This document shows positions 25,801-34,480 of a stretch of DNA of 64,000 bases, one piece after another. The stretch spans positions 27,792 through 91,791 of the forward strand of contig PHBX01000014.1 in NCBI GenBank assembly GCA_002842045.1, given 5' to 3'. Position 1 is the stretch's first letter. Each line of letters begins with the position of its first letter. The translations under genes and the position numbers were made by a program. The DNA is from Chloroflexi bacterium HGW-Chloroflexi-3. Its GTDB lineage: Bacteria; Chloroflexota; Anaerolineae; Anaerolineales; Anaerolineaceae. The notes beneath the pieces were generated by a model, which worked only from the letters and a program-made list of their open reading frames with translations, was not told the origin of the DNA and made no database searches.

Positions 25801-26126
25801 GATGGTTTGCCTGTACGTCGTGGTCGGCAGCGGTTCATTTTAAGTCGCTCTTTTTTTTCTGGAGGATAATACTGAAAAGCTTTTTGAAGAAGCTCTCTTA
25901 ATTCAGATAAAAATGCGTAAGAAGGATTAAACTGATAAAGTCTCGTACGCCCCGCCAATGAACTGACCAAAACACCACCAGCTTCAAATTTTAAAAGTTG
26001 GTTTTGGACTGGACTGAGGTCCACATCATAAAAATCTGCAATTTCATATGCATAGCCTTTCTCGCGAACCAAAATGTAGATCAGCACCCTTTCTGAATTT
26101 TCAGAGCCAAGAATAGTTTCAATCAT
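25797..26126 (-). CDS. Winged-helix regulator (ArsR-like)
   Basis: A 109-residue DNA-binding protein. The segment from residue 5 to about 70 (SENSERVLIYILVREKGYAYEIADFYDVDLSPVQNQL split by a helix-turn-helix) is a compact winged helix with the wing at SSLAGRTRLYQFNP. Start at 26126 is preferred because TAGGTG lies just upstream; a GTG at 26132 is an alternative. It was paired with a nucleotidyltransferase gene that has since decayed, so this may be the surviving half of a two-gene module. Confidence 0.7.
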   Translation of the reverse strand: MIETILGSENSERVLIYILVREKGYAYEIADFYDVDLSPVQNQLLKFEAGGVLVSSLAGRTRLYQFNPSYAFLSELRELLQKAFQYYPPEKKERLKMNRCRPRRTGKPS

Positions 26127-26191
26127 GATCACCTACATTTTAGGCTATAATACCTATATAAGTGGTGATTGAAGTGATTTTGTCAAGTAGA

Positions 26192-26764
26192 TTAAACCCT
26201 CTTCCGCATCAACACCGTGATCTTTCCCAGCCTGGCTACTTCTTCAAAGCCTTCAAGCGCATACATCTTCACGGAACCAGTATAGGATGGCCGCTTTGCT
26301 CCGGGGATATCAAACGGAAAGGCTTCTACGACCCCGCCACCCTTCTGTTTAATAATCTCCAGTGCTGCTTTTAAAGGAAGTTGCGACAATCCCTCCCTGC
26401 GGCGATGCTTGTCCACAAAAATACAGGAGATGCGCCATTTGGGTTTCCATTCATCCGGGATGGATAGCTCCTGGTAGGCGCGAGCGCGTTCCAGGCGGGT
26501 GAAATTCTGTGCCGGGCCATACTGGCACCAGCCCACCGGCACCTCGGCATCGTAGATCATCAATCCACAACTCTGGTCTGAATCTGCCAGTTGATGCTGC
26601 AAATCCTTACGCTCATCGCGGGTCATTTTGTTAAATTGCGAGGAGGAAACAAGATTAAAAGTGCACCAGCAACCACCAGACACGCCTTTATGTTTTCCAA
26701 ACAAGGCATCAAAATCCGCCCAGGTTTCATGGGTAAATTCTTTAACTTCAAAATTCTCGATCAT
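26192..26764 (-). CDS. GNAT-family N-acetyltransferase
   Basis: A 190-residue acetyltransferase. The core strand-turn-helix reads ISCIFVDKHRRREGLSQLPLKAALE, with the acetyl-CoA pyrophosphate loop RRREGLSQ in place of the usual RGxGxG/A, and the C-terminal SVKMYALEGFEEVARLG is the last beta-alpha unit. The N-terminal CWCTFNLVS block is typical of a subgroup common in environmental bacteria. Acceptor unknown. The promoter region upstream also serves the VOC gene. Confidence 0.8.
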   Translation of the reverse strand: MIENFEVKEFTHETWADFDALFGKHKGVSGGCWCTFNLVSSSQFNKMTRDERKDLQHQLADSDQSCGLMIYDAEVPVGWCQYGPAQNFTRLERARAYQELSIPDEWKPKWRISCIFVDKHRRREGLSQLPLKAALEIIKQKGGGVVEAFPFDIPGAKRPSYTGSVKMYALEGFEEVARLGKITVLMRKRV

Positions 26765-26799
26765 CTTAAATCCTTTCTCTCAATTTTCAATAACCACAA

Positions 26800-27159
26800 T
26801 TAATCTGTAACATTTTGAACCACACAAAATAGGTTTCCATCCGGATCTTCCAAAACAACATAATCATCACCCGGTTGGTAGCGCCAGGGATAACGCCTGG
26901 CTCCATGCTGCACCAACCGTTCTACCTCGGCAGCCTGATCATCTGCGTAAAGATCCAGATGGATTTTGCTGCGTTTTCCGGTATGCGGATGCAGAACCTG
27001 ATCAAGGGATATATTGGGTCCATTTCCTTCAGGATCACGAAGAATCACCCAGCCGCCTTTCGGGGGTTCTTTGGGTTGGTAATGTAATGCTTCCTGCCAG
27101 AATTCCAGCATTTTCTCAAATTCATAACAACGAATGACAATTGATCCGATCTTCATATT
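26800..27159 (-). CDS. VOC-family (glyoxalase/dioxygenase-like) protein
   Basis: A 119-residue single VOC domain starting at the ATG at 27159 (GGTGGAAAAT upstream); the frame extends upstream to 27189 but that part overlaps the previous gene. The beta-alpha-beta-beta-beta units read GSIVIRCYEFEKMLEFWQEAL and KIHLDLYADDQAAEVERLVQHGA, ending in VVLEDPDGNLFCVVQ. Such small VOC proteins are often metal-dependent or binding proteins; function is not predictable. Confidence 0.8.
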   Translation of the reverse strand, partial: NMKIGSIVIRCYEFEKMLEFWQEALHYQPKEPPKGGWVILRDPEGNGPNISLDQVLHPHTGKRSKIHLDLYADDQAAEVERLVQHGARRYPWRYQPGDDYVVLEDPDGNLFCVVQNVTD

Positions 27160-27188
27160 TTCCACCAGAATAGATATTTGTTTCCTCA

Positions 27189-27929
27189 TTATGAAAAACT
27201 CAAAGGAAAATTCAACTCCAGCATGGAATGTTTCCCTGTAATGTCAGGATTATTCTGCAAAAATTGATATCCATTGAATAAAAATTCAACAGCTTCAGAT
27301 AAAAACAGATCCATTTCGCTTTCTTTCAGGTATATATCTGGTCTTCTGATGTACCAGTTCTCAATGCGTTCATCTGTTCTCTGGTAAAACTGTTTGATAT
27401 ATGCCAACCGCTCTGCAATAGCTGCTTTGGGTAGAAAATCCAGAAATTCTTCGTTATAACTGCCATGGAGAAAAATGCGCCAGAAGAGTGCCTGTGGTTC
27501 CCGACGTACATACTCGAAATCCAACCCGTACCAATCCCGTTTGACTTCCCAGATGAATTTTGAGTCTGCATCGAATTCAGATTTATATCGTTCCTGTGTG
27601 GGAATACCGATTTTGCGATCCCAAAGGTTATCGGTTACCAGATGGAAAAAGTATCCTAATCGGAAGGAGAAGCAACGGGAAGTGGAAGACCATTGGCTGA
27701 GCGACATTAGATAAGCCTGGTAAAAAACCAGATCAGCACAGCGTGGAGCAGCGGGATCTTCCTGCAGGAAGTGCAGAATTTTGGGTGGTGGATCGAACTT
27801 TTCCCATTTCTCATCCGGAATGCCAGAATCTGGCGCAATATTTCCAATGGAAAAATAGGATTCATCCACCCCGATGATCCGGGGAATTAATTGTTCAGCT
27901 ATGCGCAGATGGACAATCCAGGTAGCCAT
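27189..27929 (-). CDS. Zinc-dependent phospholipase C-like protein
   Basis: A 246-residue protein of the zinc-dependent phospholipase C family (PF00882 type) by eye. Candidate metal ligands are the His of WIVHLRIAEQL, the Asp of GNIAPDSG, His in ILHFLQED and the His/Asp of FHLVTDNLWD. There is no signal peptide, so it would act in the cytoplasm, and activity on phospholipids is not implied. Its 3' end abuts the VOC gene. Confidence 0.7.
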   Translation of the reverse strand: MATWIVHLRIAEQLIPRIIGVDESYFSIGNIAPDSGIPDEKWEKFDPPPKILHFLQEDPAAPRCADLVFYQAYLMSLSQWSSTSRCFSFRLGYFFHLVTDNLWDRKIGIPTQERYKSEFDADSKFIWEVKRDWYGLDFEYVRREPQALFWRIFLHGSYNEEFLDFLPKAAIAERLAYIKQFYQRTDERIENWYIRRPDIYLKESEMDLFLSEAVEFLFNGYQFLQNNPDITGKHSMLELNFPLSFS

Positions 27930-28140
27930 GATGGGATCCTTTGAAATTTATTCAAAACAAATTATGACCATTCATTATTATACAAATTTTAGAAGCAGTT
28001 AATCGCTTATGGATATTCACAATATCTGAAATTTGATGTAAATCTAATAAGCCCTCATTCACATATCAGTTAGGAAAAAAATATGCAATAATTAAATAGT
28101 AGAAAATCATAAATAATCCAATTTGAAAGAAAGGAATCGT

Positions 28141-29352
28141 ATGACAAAAACAATATTAATCATTGGCACATTGGACACGAAGGGTCTGGAGTTTGCCTAC
28201 CTCCGTGACTTGATTCAGGCACGTGGACACAAGACGATTGTACTGGATGCAGGCGTGAATGGAGAGCCAGGTTTTCCATCAGATATCTCTGCCGAGGAGG
28301 TTGCGAAAACAGGTGGTGCTTCCCTGCTGGAACTACGTCAGAAAGCTGACCGGGGGTTCGCACTGGATGTGATGTCAAAAGGAGCGCGTGAAATCACCGC
28401 CAGACTTCACGAAGACGGAAAAATAGATGGGGTCATCAGCCTGGGTGGTTCAGGGGGCACGTCCATCGCCACCACTGCCATGCAGCTATTGCCGGTCGGT
28501 TTGCCCAAATTGATGGTCTCAACCATGGCATCCGGTAACGTGGCTTCCTATGTGGATGTTAAAGACATCACCATGATGTATTCGGTGGTGGATGTAGCCG
28601 GTTTGAACAGCCTTTCACGCAAGATTTTTACCAATGCAGTCGGAGCAATTTGTGGCATGGTGGAACAGGAAGTAACCCCAGCTGAAGACAAACCGCTGAT
28701 CACAGCCACCATGTTTGGTGTTACCACGCCCTGTGTGACCATGGTGCGTGAAGGACTTGAAAAACGTGGCTTTGAAGTCCTTGTCTTCCACGCTACCGGT
28801 AGTGGTGGCCGCTCGATGGAGGCATTGATCTCTGCCGGGTTCATCAGCGGGGTGGCGGATATTACCACCACGGAATGGTGTGATGAGTTGGTCGGTGGTG
28901 TGCTTTCCGCTGGGCCGGAGCGTCTGGATGCCGCTGCCAAGGCAGGAATTCCACAAGTTGTCTCCCTGGGTGCATTGGATATGGTTAATTTCGGTGCCAT
29001 GGAAACTGTCCCGGAGCAATTCAAACACCGTACGCTCTACAAACACAATGCCTCGGTGACATTGATGCGTACCACTGTGCAAGAAAATGCAGAATTAGGC
29101 AGGATTATCGCCACTAAATTGAATCAAACCAGGGTGCCGACAGCGCTTTTTATACCGTTGCATGGTGTCAGTATGATTGATGCTCCTGGTCAACCATTCC
29201 ACTCTCCGGAAGCGGATCAGGCATTATTTGCTGCCATTCGAGAAAATCTGGATACCAGCAAAGTGGAATTGATCGAGATGCCCAATCACATCAATGACCC
29301 TGAATTCGCCGAAGCCATGTTGCTGAAGTTAACCGAGATGTTAGAAAAATAA
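28141..29352 (+). CDS. Tm-1-like ATP-binding (UPF0261) protein
   Basis: About 403 residues from the ATG at 28141, which follows AAAGGAATCGT; a start at 28123 is rejected. It opens IIGTLDTKGLEFAYLRD and contains ISLGGSGGTSIAT, both hallmark blocks of UPF0261/Tm-1-like proteins. In the plant resistance protein Tm-1 this domain is fused to a TIM-barrel domain like the one encoded by the next gene, 29 bases downstream. In bacteria the pair is thought to be metabolic, but the reaction is not established. Confidence 0.88.
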   Translation: MTKTILIIGTLDTKGLEFAYLRDLIQARGHKTIVLDAGVNGEPGFPSDISAEEVAKTGGASLLELRQKADRGFALDVMSKGAREITARLHEDGKIDGVISLGGSGGTSIATTAMQLLPVGLPKLMVSTMASGNVASYVDVKDITMMYSVVDVAGLNSLSRKIFTNAVGAICGMVEQEVTPAEDKPLITATMFGVTTPCVTMVREGLEKRGFEVLVFHATGSGGRSMEALISAGFISGVADITTTEWCDELVGGVLSAGPERLDAAAKAGIPQVVSLGALDMVNFGAMETVPEQFKHRTLYKHNASVTLMRTTVQENAELGRIIATKLNQTRVPTALFIPLHGVSMIDAPGQPFHSPEADQALFAAIRENLDTSKVELIEMPNHINDPEFAEAMLLKLTEMLEK

Positions 29353-29381
29353 CCTAAAAATTTTGAAGAAAGGAAATTAAA

Positions 29382-30212
29382 ATGCCATTCATTACAAGAA
29401 CAGAATCGATCAATAAATTAAAAGCGCAGGTTGTTGCGGGGAAACCGATCATAGGCGCTGGAGCTGGTACCGGGATCTCTGCCAAGTTTTCGGAACGCGG
29501 TGGGGTTGACCTGATCATCATCTATAACTCCGGCCGTTACCGCATGGCGGGGCGGGGCAGTCTGGCTGGTTTGCTGCCGTATGGGGACGCCAACGCGATT
29601 GTGGTGGAGATGGCCAGCGAGGTACTGCCGGTAATCTCACATACCCCGGTGTTGGCAGGTGTTTGTGGCACCGACCCATTCCGCATCATGAAGGTCTTCC
29701 TTAAACAGCTCAAGGAAATGGGATTTGATGGTGTGCAGAACTTCCCGACGGTCGGGTTGATTGATGGCACCTTCCGCCAGGGATTGGAGGAGACTGGCAT
29801 GGGCTATGGGCTGGAGATTGAGATGGTTCATTTGGCACATGAACTGGAGATGCTCACCTGTCCGTACGTCTTTTCAACCAAAGATGCGGTCGACATGGCC
29901 AGGGCTGGCGCGGATGTGCTGGTACCGCATATGGGACTGACCACAAAAGGCAGCATTGGAGCTACCACAGCCCTCACACTGGAAGAATCGGCCAAACGTA
30001 TTCAGGAGATGCACGATGCGGCAGTAGAAGTCAATCCGGATATCCTCGTGTTATGTCACGGGGGTCCAATCGCTGAAGCGGAAGACGCCCAATACATCTT
30101 CGACCATACCAAGGGAGTTGTTGGTTTCTTTGGCGCATCCAGCATGGAACGCCTGCCCACCGAGAAAGGTATCGAAAATCAGGCCAGGAGTTTTAAGTCC
30201 CTGCATTTTTAG
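29382..30212 (+). CDS. Phosphoenolpyruvate-hydrolase-family TIM-barrel protein
   Basis: A 276-residue TIM-barrel protein of the phosphoenolpyruvate hydrolase-like family (PF09370). Blocks visible are [35 protein letters not shown] and the late [19 protein letters not shown] ribosome-binding site GAAAGGAAATTAAA precedes the ATG. Together with the preceding gene it forms a two-gene operon equivalent to a split Tm-1 protein. Confidence 0.88.
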   Translation: MPFITRTESINKLKAQVVAGKPIIGAGAGTGISAKFSERGGVDLIIIYNSGRYRMAGRGSLAGLLPYGDANAIVVEMASEVLPVISHTPVLAGVCGTDPFRIMKVFLKQLKEMGFDGVQNFPTVGLIDGTFRQGLEETGMGYGLEIEMVHLAHELEMLTCPYVFSTKDAVDMARAGADVLVPHMGLTTKGSIGATTALTLEESAKRIQEMHDAAVEVNPDILVLCHGGPIAEAEDAQYIFDHTKGVVGFFGASSMERLPTEKGIENQARSFKSLHF

Positions 30213-30455
30213 GTTTTTGAGCTGCACTGCTTGCACCCGATAGAAAAAATCACCTCATTTCACCTCGTATGATTAAAGTGGAAAGAGGTCGTTTTGAATC
30301 AGCAACCCCCGTGCGGTCAAAGCAAATATGCCACTAAATACGCCGATTGAATAAAATATGATTCTTCAGAATTTCGAAAATTTGGATCTTCGATAATATT
30401 TGTTTATAACAAATTTCGGTAGTTTCCAGGGATGCCAATACGGCTAGGCACAGGA

Positions 30456-30771
30456 TTATATCTTCTCATTTTTCGAAGATAAAGTATTCTCAAACCTTTG
30501 AATTAGAGCTTCCCAAGCGTTATTAAACACATCATAATTGGAAGGTTTAACTTGCTTATCGACAACATTATTAATAATATCGATATCAGGCAATGTTGCT
30601 AATTCTTTAGCAAAAAATCCTAAAAATTACAGTTTCCTGCCAATCCTGATTGACATCATTAATCTTCGATTTGATGACCTGATCCTGGTTCTTGAGTTCA
30701 GCAATACGCTCCTCCAGAATTGATAAATAATCATTCAGGACAGTGAGGTTTTTGATTTCAGGTCTGGTCAT
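30456..30771 (-). pseudogene. Frameshifted small coiled-coil protein, unrecognised
   Basis: An ATG at 30769 with GGGGACC upstream opens a 54-codon frame with a heptad-like helical stretch (LNDYLSILEERIAELKNQDQ) ending at 30607. A one-base shift near 30610-30620, in the T-rich stretch, would join it to another 50 codons (AKELATLPDIDIINN to LSSKNEKI) ending at TAA 30456. The combined product of about 105 residues looks genuine but I do not recognise it. Confidence 0.4.
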
Positions 30772-31101
30772 ATGGTCCCCTTTCAAAATCCGGATGGTGA
30801 TTACTCAATCATTTTATGATGAGATGATAAAAAATCCCAGTAATATCGATGGGATTTCGTTGATATTATCCCCATTCGATGAAGAATTCCAATATTACGC
30901 GTACGGGCGGGTTCCGAACCCGCCCGTACGCCCAATCCATCAAAGATCACCAAACATCCTACATGAATGAATTGGACTGGGCTTCGGCCAATTTCCCCCT
31001 TTTTTCTTTCGCCTATAGCCTACCAGCTACCCACAAAAAACTTTTTTCCAAAAACGTATATAATTACCGCAAGGGTGGGTGCTTCCACCTTTTTTTGACC
31101 C
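30772..31101 (+). other. Intergenic stretch with palindromes and a heptamer-like repeat
   Basis: About 330 bases without a gene. It holds a weak inverted repeat (AAATCCCA 30832-30839 with TGGGATTT 30850-30857), the strong palindrome listed separately, and TAGCCTACCAGCTACCCAC at 31016-31034, whose complement matches the heptamer array found at 49241. The promoter of the VWA/FHA gene must lie here but is not obvious. Confidence 0.5.
30899..30931. repeat. REP-like 16-bp palindrome
   Basis: GCGTACGGGCGGGTTC is followed after one base by its exact reverse complement. The 33-base element is much more GC-rich than its surroundings and has no U tract, so it is not a simple terminator. It resembles the dispersed palindromic units seen in many genomes of this phylum, but only one copy is in the window. 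Confidence 0.6.
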
Positions 31102-33045
31102 ATGAATTTTATAAAGAAAAACAAATCACCCAAATTCTGGATAACCAGCCTGATTATCACAATCATGGCAGGTCTTTTGGTCGTTCATGCCGTAAAGGCA
31201 CAGGATGAAGATCCTTCCAGGGCGATTATTCATGCGGTAAATAGCGAAAAATTTCCTCAGATTTCCTTTTTTCTGGAAGCGTATAACGAGAATGGGCTGG
31301 CTCTCAGCAATCTCAGTGAGGCGGATATCTCCATCATTGAAAATGAACAGGAACCTATCTCAATAGACCTGTTGCTGCGCAATGAACCAGGCTATCAATT
31401 CATTCTTGCTTACAATCTTTCCCCTGCGTTGGCGACGAACATTACTGGGGGTGGGTCACGCTATCAGGCGATCACCGAGCACATTATCCAATGGTTGAAC
31501 AGCCGACCAGCGAATACACCGGATGATTTCAGTATGGTAACCGACACCGGCTTACAGCAAATTCGGGATGAAAGTCCTCGTGAGTTTGCGCAACAATTAA
31601 TGGCTTACCAGCCGGACTTAATGAACAGCCAGCCCAATCTGACCAGTTTACTTCAAGCGCTGGATCTGGCGACTGATCCTACTATTAACCCGTTGATGAA
31701 GCGTGCGATTCTGTATATTACAACGCAACCGACCATTAGCAATGTCTCCGCATTTCCGGGATTCATCGAACGGGCTGTCCAACAAAAGGTGCCGGTTTAT
31801 GTCTGGATGGTTGGCCCGGCATCTGCACGATCCAGCAATCCCAGCGTGGTTGAACCATTGATTGGGTTGGCAGAAGAGACGGGTGGGCAGTTCTTTCTCT
31901 TTTCCGGGCAGGAAGAATTGCCGGATATTGAAGAATACTTCCGGGCAAACCGGTATATTTATCAGGTTACCTACACCTCAGGTATCCGCAAGTCCGGTAC
32001 ACATCGACTCACAGCTGTCATCCAGCAGGATAATGGCAGCATCTCTTCTGAGATGGAGAAAGTGAATCTGACTATGGAAGCACCCAATCCCATCCTGATC
32101 AACCCACCCCTGCTGGTGGCACGTGATTGGGTGGTGGATGCAAAAGATGCCCGCATTCGCGATCTGGAGCCGGATCAGGTCGATATTAATTATTTGTATG
32201 AATTCCTGGATGGACACCCCCGGGAGTTGGTGAGTGCCCGCCTGTATGTGGAAGGCGAGGTGGCACAAGAAATTACCCGGGCTCCATTTGACACCTTTCG
32301 ACTGGATTTAACCCCTTATGAAGGCGATCAGGAAATCCTTTTCTTTGTGGAAATTGAAGATAGTTTTGGTATGAAAGCCCGCACCCAACCAGCCGTGATT
32401 GATGTTACTGTGGCACCTGTCCCGCTTACATTCTGGGAGGGATTGCTGCGGTTGGAACTCACACCGGAACGCTGGATCATCCTGGCAAGTGTTCTGATCG
32501 CCGGCACGGTGTTGGTGACAGCCATATTCCTGGTGGGAAAACGTCAGGCCTTCTGGCGCGAACAAGCAGCCAAACGCCAACGCAAAATCGATCCGGTCAC
32601 CCAACCTGTAAAAATAAAACAGGCAGACCATCGTTCCGGAAATGGCACCTCGGGCAGGTCATCCATTGGCAAACAGGTGGAAGCAATGTTGATTCCGCTG
32701 GATGAGCGCTATGAACCGAATCGCAAGAAAACCGTGGTACTCGATCGAAAAGAATGGATCATTGGCTGCGATCCGATCCAGGCACGTTTGGTAATTGCCA
32801 ACGCTGCGCTGGATGATGTGCATGCACGGCTATCGCGTACTGAACAGGGGGATTATTGGCTTAGGGATCAGAATTCGATTGCTGGTACCTGGGTGAACTT
32901 TGCACCGATCACGACCAAAGGTGTAAAATTAAGGCATGGTGATTTGATCCATTTTGCCAAAGCGCTGTATCGTTTTGAAATATCGCATCCTACAGAGGAT
33001 CGCGAAATTCAAATTATCACGTATAATCAAAATTATGATTCGTAA
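31102..33045 (+). CDS. VWA-like extracellular/FHA cytoplasmic membrane protein
   Basis: A 647-residue protein with an N-terminal signal or anchor (about residues 13-33), a von Willebrand A-like domain at roughly 90-290, a beta-rich region, one membrane segment near 455-475, a basic linker, and a C-terminal FHA domain (about 545-640). The FHA blocks are ARLSRTEQGDYWLRD and NSIAGTWVN. The MIDAS position reads AYNLSPA instead of DxSxS, so metal binding by the VWA part is doubtful. It overlaps the PP2C gene by 11 bases. FHA domains bind phosphothreonine, so the cytoplasmic end could be a target of the phosphatase or its kinase. Confidence 0.8.
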   Translation: MNFIKKNKSPKFWITSLIITIMAGLLVVHAVKAQDEDPSRAIIHAVNSEKFPQISFFLEAYNENGLALSNLSEADISIIENEQEPISIDLLLRNEPGYQFILAYNLSPALATNITGGGSRYQAITEHIIQWLNSRPANTPDDFSMVTDTGLQQIRDESPREFAQQLMAYQPDLMNSQPNLTSLLQALDLATDPTINPLMKRAILYITTQPTISNVSAFPGFIERAVQQKVPVYVWMVGPASARSSNPSVVEPLIGLAEETGGQFFLFSGQEELPDIEEYFRANRYIYQVTYTSGIRKSGTHRLTAVIQQDNGSISSEMEKVNLTMEAPNPILINPPLLVARDWVVDAKDARIRDLEPDQVDINYLYEFLDGHPRELVSARLYVEGEVAQEITRAPFDTFRLDLTPYEGDQEILFFVEIEDSFGMKARTQPAVIDVTVAPVPLTFWEGLLRLELTPERWIILASVLIAGTVLVTAIFLVGKRQAFWREQAAKRQRKIDPVTQPVKIKQADHRSGNGTSGRSSIGKQVEAMLIPLDERYEPNRKKTVVLDRKEWIIGCDPIQARLVIANAALDDVHARLSRTEQGDYWLRDQNSIAGTWVNFAPITTKGVKLRHGDLIHFAKALYRFEISHPTEDREIQIITYNQNYDS

Positions 33046-34186
33046 GACTCAATCACGTTATCCTGTTGTCGCCAAGACCCATCCTGGCATGAGCGGTAAG
33101 AATAATGAAGACCGCTTTGGTGTGACTGCGTTTCAGATCAGCAAGAAGAACCCTACACCGGTATTGGTGGCGGTTTTGAGTGATGGGGTTGGGGGACACA
33201 AAGCCGGCGAGGTGGCTGCAGAATTGGCAGTCAACCAGATCATACTCGCTGCTACCGAGAGCAAAGGACAACAACCGATCCAGATAATAGAAGAAGGTAT
33301 TAATCGAGCCAATCAGGCTATTTATGCGGAATCTCAAAAGGATAATGGCAAACAGGGCATGGCTGCTACGGTGGCAGTCGCCTGGATGATTGGTCATCGT
33401 CTGTTTACAGCATCGGTCGGAGATTCGCGTATTTATCTGATACGGGGTGATCGCATTCGTCAATTGAGTGTGGATCATACCTGGATTCAGGAAGCACTGG
33501 ACAATAACATTCTCACACCTGACCAGGTGGAAGGGCATCCCAACCGGCATGTCATCCGGCGTTATCTGGGCGCTCCCAATCCACCGGATATCGATTACCG
33601 TATGCGCCTGAACCATGGTGAAGCGGATCAGCAGGCTTTCAACAATCAAGGGGTCACTTTGCAAACCGGAGACCGGCTGGTGCTGACGAGTGATGGGCTT
33701 ACCGATCTGGTCACGGATGCGGAGATTCTGGCAGCCTTTGACGCAGATGATACCAACCAGGCAGTTGATCATCTGATAGACTTAGCCAATCAGCGTGGTG
33801 GGCATGATAATATCACCATCATCAGTTTTGAAATACCCGATGGCATTCAGGCGTTGAATAAAAAACGCCCATTATTACCGGTGGGTTGTATCGTTGCAGT
33901 TTTGATTGTGGCAGTGATTGCCTTAATAGTGTTGGGGTATCTGTGGCTGCAGCGAAATCCAATTGAACTGGGGTTATTTAATCGCACGCAAGAATCTGCC
34001 CATGTGACCCTCAATCCGATGATGACCAGCGCCCCACAGATAACAGGCACCCCGGATAACAGTTTGCCCAAACTGGTGCCCACCCAGACAGTTCAACCCT
34101 TATTGCCACAGACATTGGACGAGCAAGCCTATCCCGCCCCGAATGAAGCCGTATTGACACCGGTCACCCCATCTGCTTACCCATAA
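33035..34186 (+). CDS. PP2C-type Ser/Thr protein phosphatase with C-terminal membrane anchor
   Basis: About 383 residues from the ATG at 33035, which overlaps the end of the FHA gene. The PP2C metal-binding motifs are all visible: NNEDRFGV, LSDGVGGHKAGE, SVGDSRIYLIR, LTSDGLTDLV and GGHDNITIISFE. A membrane segment follows at about residues 288-308 and then a Pro/Thr-rich external tail of about 70 residues. It should remove phosphate from Ser/Thr proteins at the membrane. No Ser/Thr kinase gene is in the window. Confidence 0.9.
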   Translation: MIRKTQSRYPVVAKTHPGMSGKNNEDRFGVTAFQISKKNPTPVLVAVLSDGVGGHKAGEVAAELAVNQIILAATESKGQQPIQIIEEGINRANQAIYAESQKDNGKQGMAATVAVAWMIGHRLFTASVGDSRIYLIRGDRIRQLSVDHTWIQEALDNNILTPDQVEGHPNRHVIRRYLGAPNPPDIDYRMRLNHGEADQQAFNNQGVTLQTGDRLVLTSDGLTDLVTDAEILAAFDADDTNQAVDHLIDLANQRGGHDNITIISFEIPDGIQALNKKRPLLPVGCIVAVLIVAVIALIVLGYLWLQRNPIELGLFNRTQESAHVTLNPMMTSAPQITGTPDNSLPKLVPTQTVQPLLPQTLDEQAYPAPNEAVLTPVTPSAYP

Positions 34187-34195
34187 TTACGGTCA

Positions 34196-34480
34196 ATGCA
34201 AATCAGCCTGCATTTTTTTGCTACCTATCGTAACCTTTTTGGGGAGCGTTCTGTTGAATTGGAAGTCGCCCCACAGACTTCAGTACGAATGGCAATTGAT
34301 CAATTTCTGGAGACACACCACCACATGCGCAGACATTGGTGCGATCAGGAGGGAAATCTGATGCCACATTTGATTGTCATTCTCAACAAACTGGATGTAA
34401 GCAGTCTTCCGGATGGAGAAGATACGATTCTTCAACCGGGGGACGAGTTGGATTTCGTCCCCCCGGTTGGTGGTGGTTAA
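34196..34480 (+). CDS. MoaD/ThiS-family ubiquitin-like protein
   Basis: A 94-residue beta-grasp protein that ends in the diagnostic Gly-Gly (VPPVGGG). MoaD-like blocks are FFATYRNLFGERSVELEV at the start and DTILQPGDELDFVPP before the tail. The terminal glycine would be adenylated and thiocarboxylated for molybdopterin or other sulfur transfer; no other molybdenum-cofactor gene is near. The gene meets the following minus-strand gene tail to tail with a four-base overlap. Confidence 0.85.
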   Translation: MQISLHFFATYRNLFGERSVELEVAPQTSVRMAIDQFLETHHHMRRHWCDQEGNLMPHLIVILNKLDVSSLPDGEDTILQPGDELDFVPPVGGG

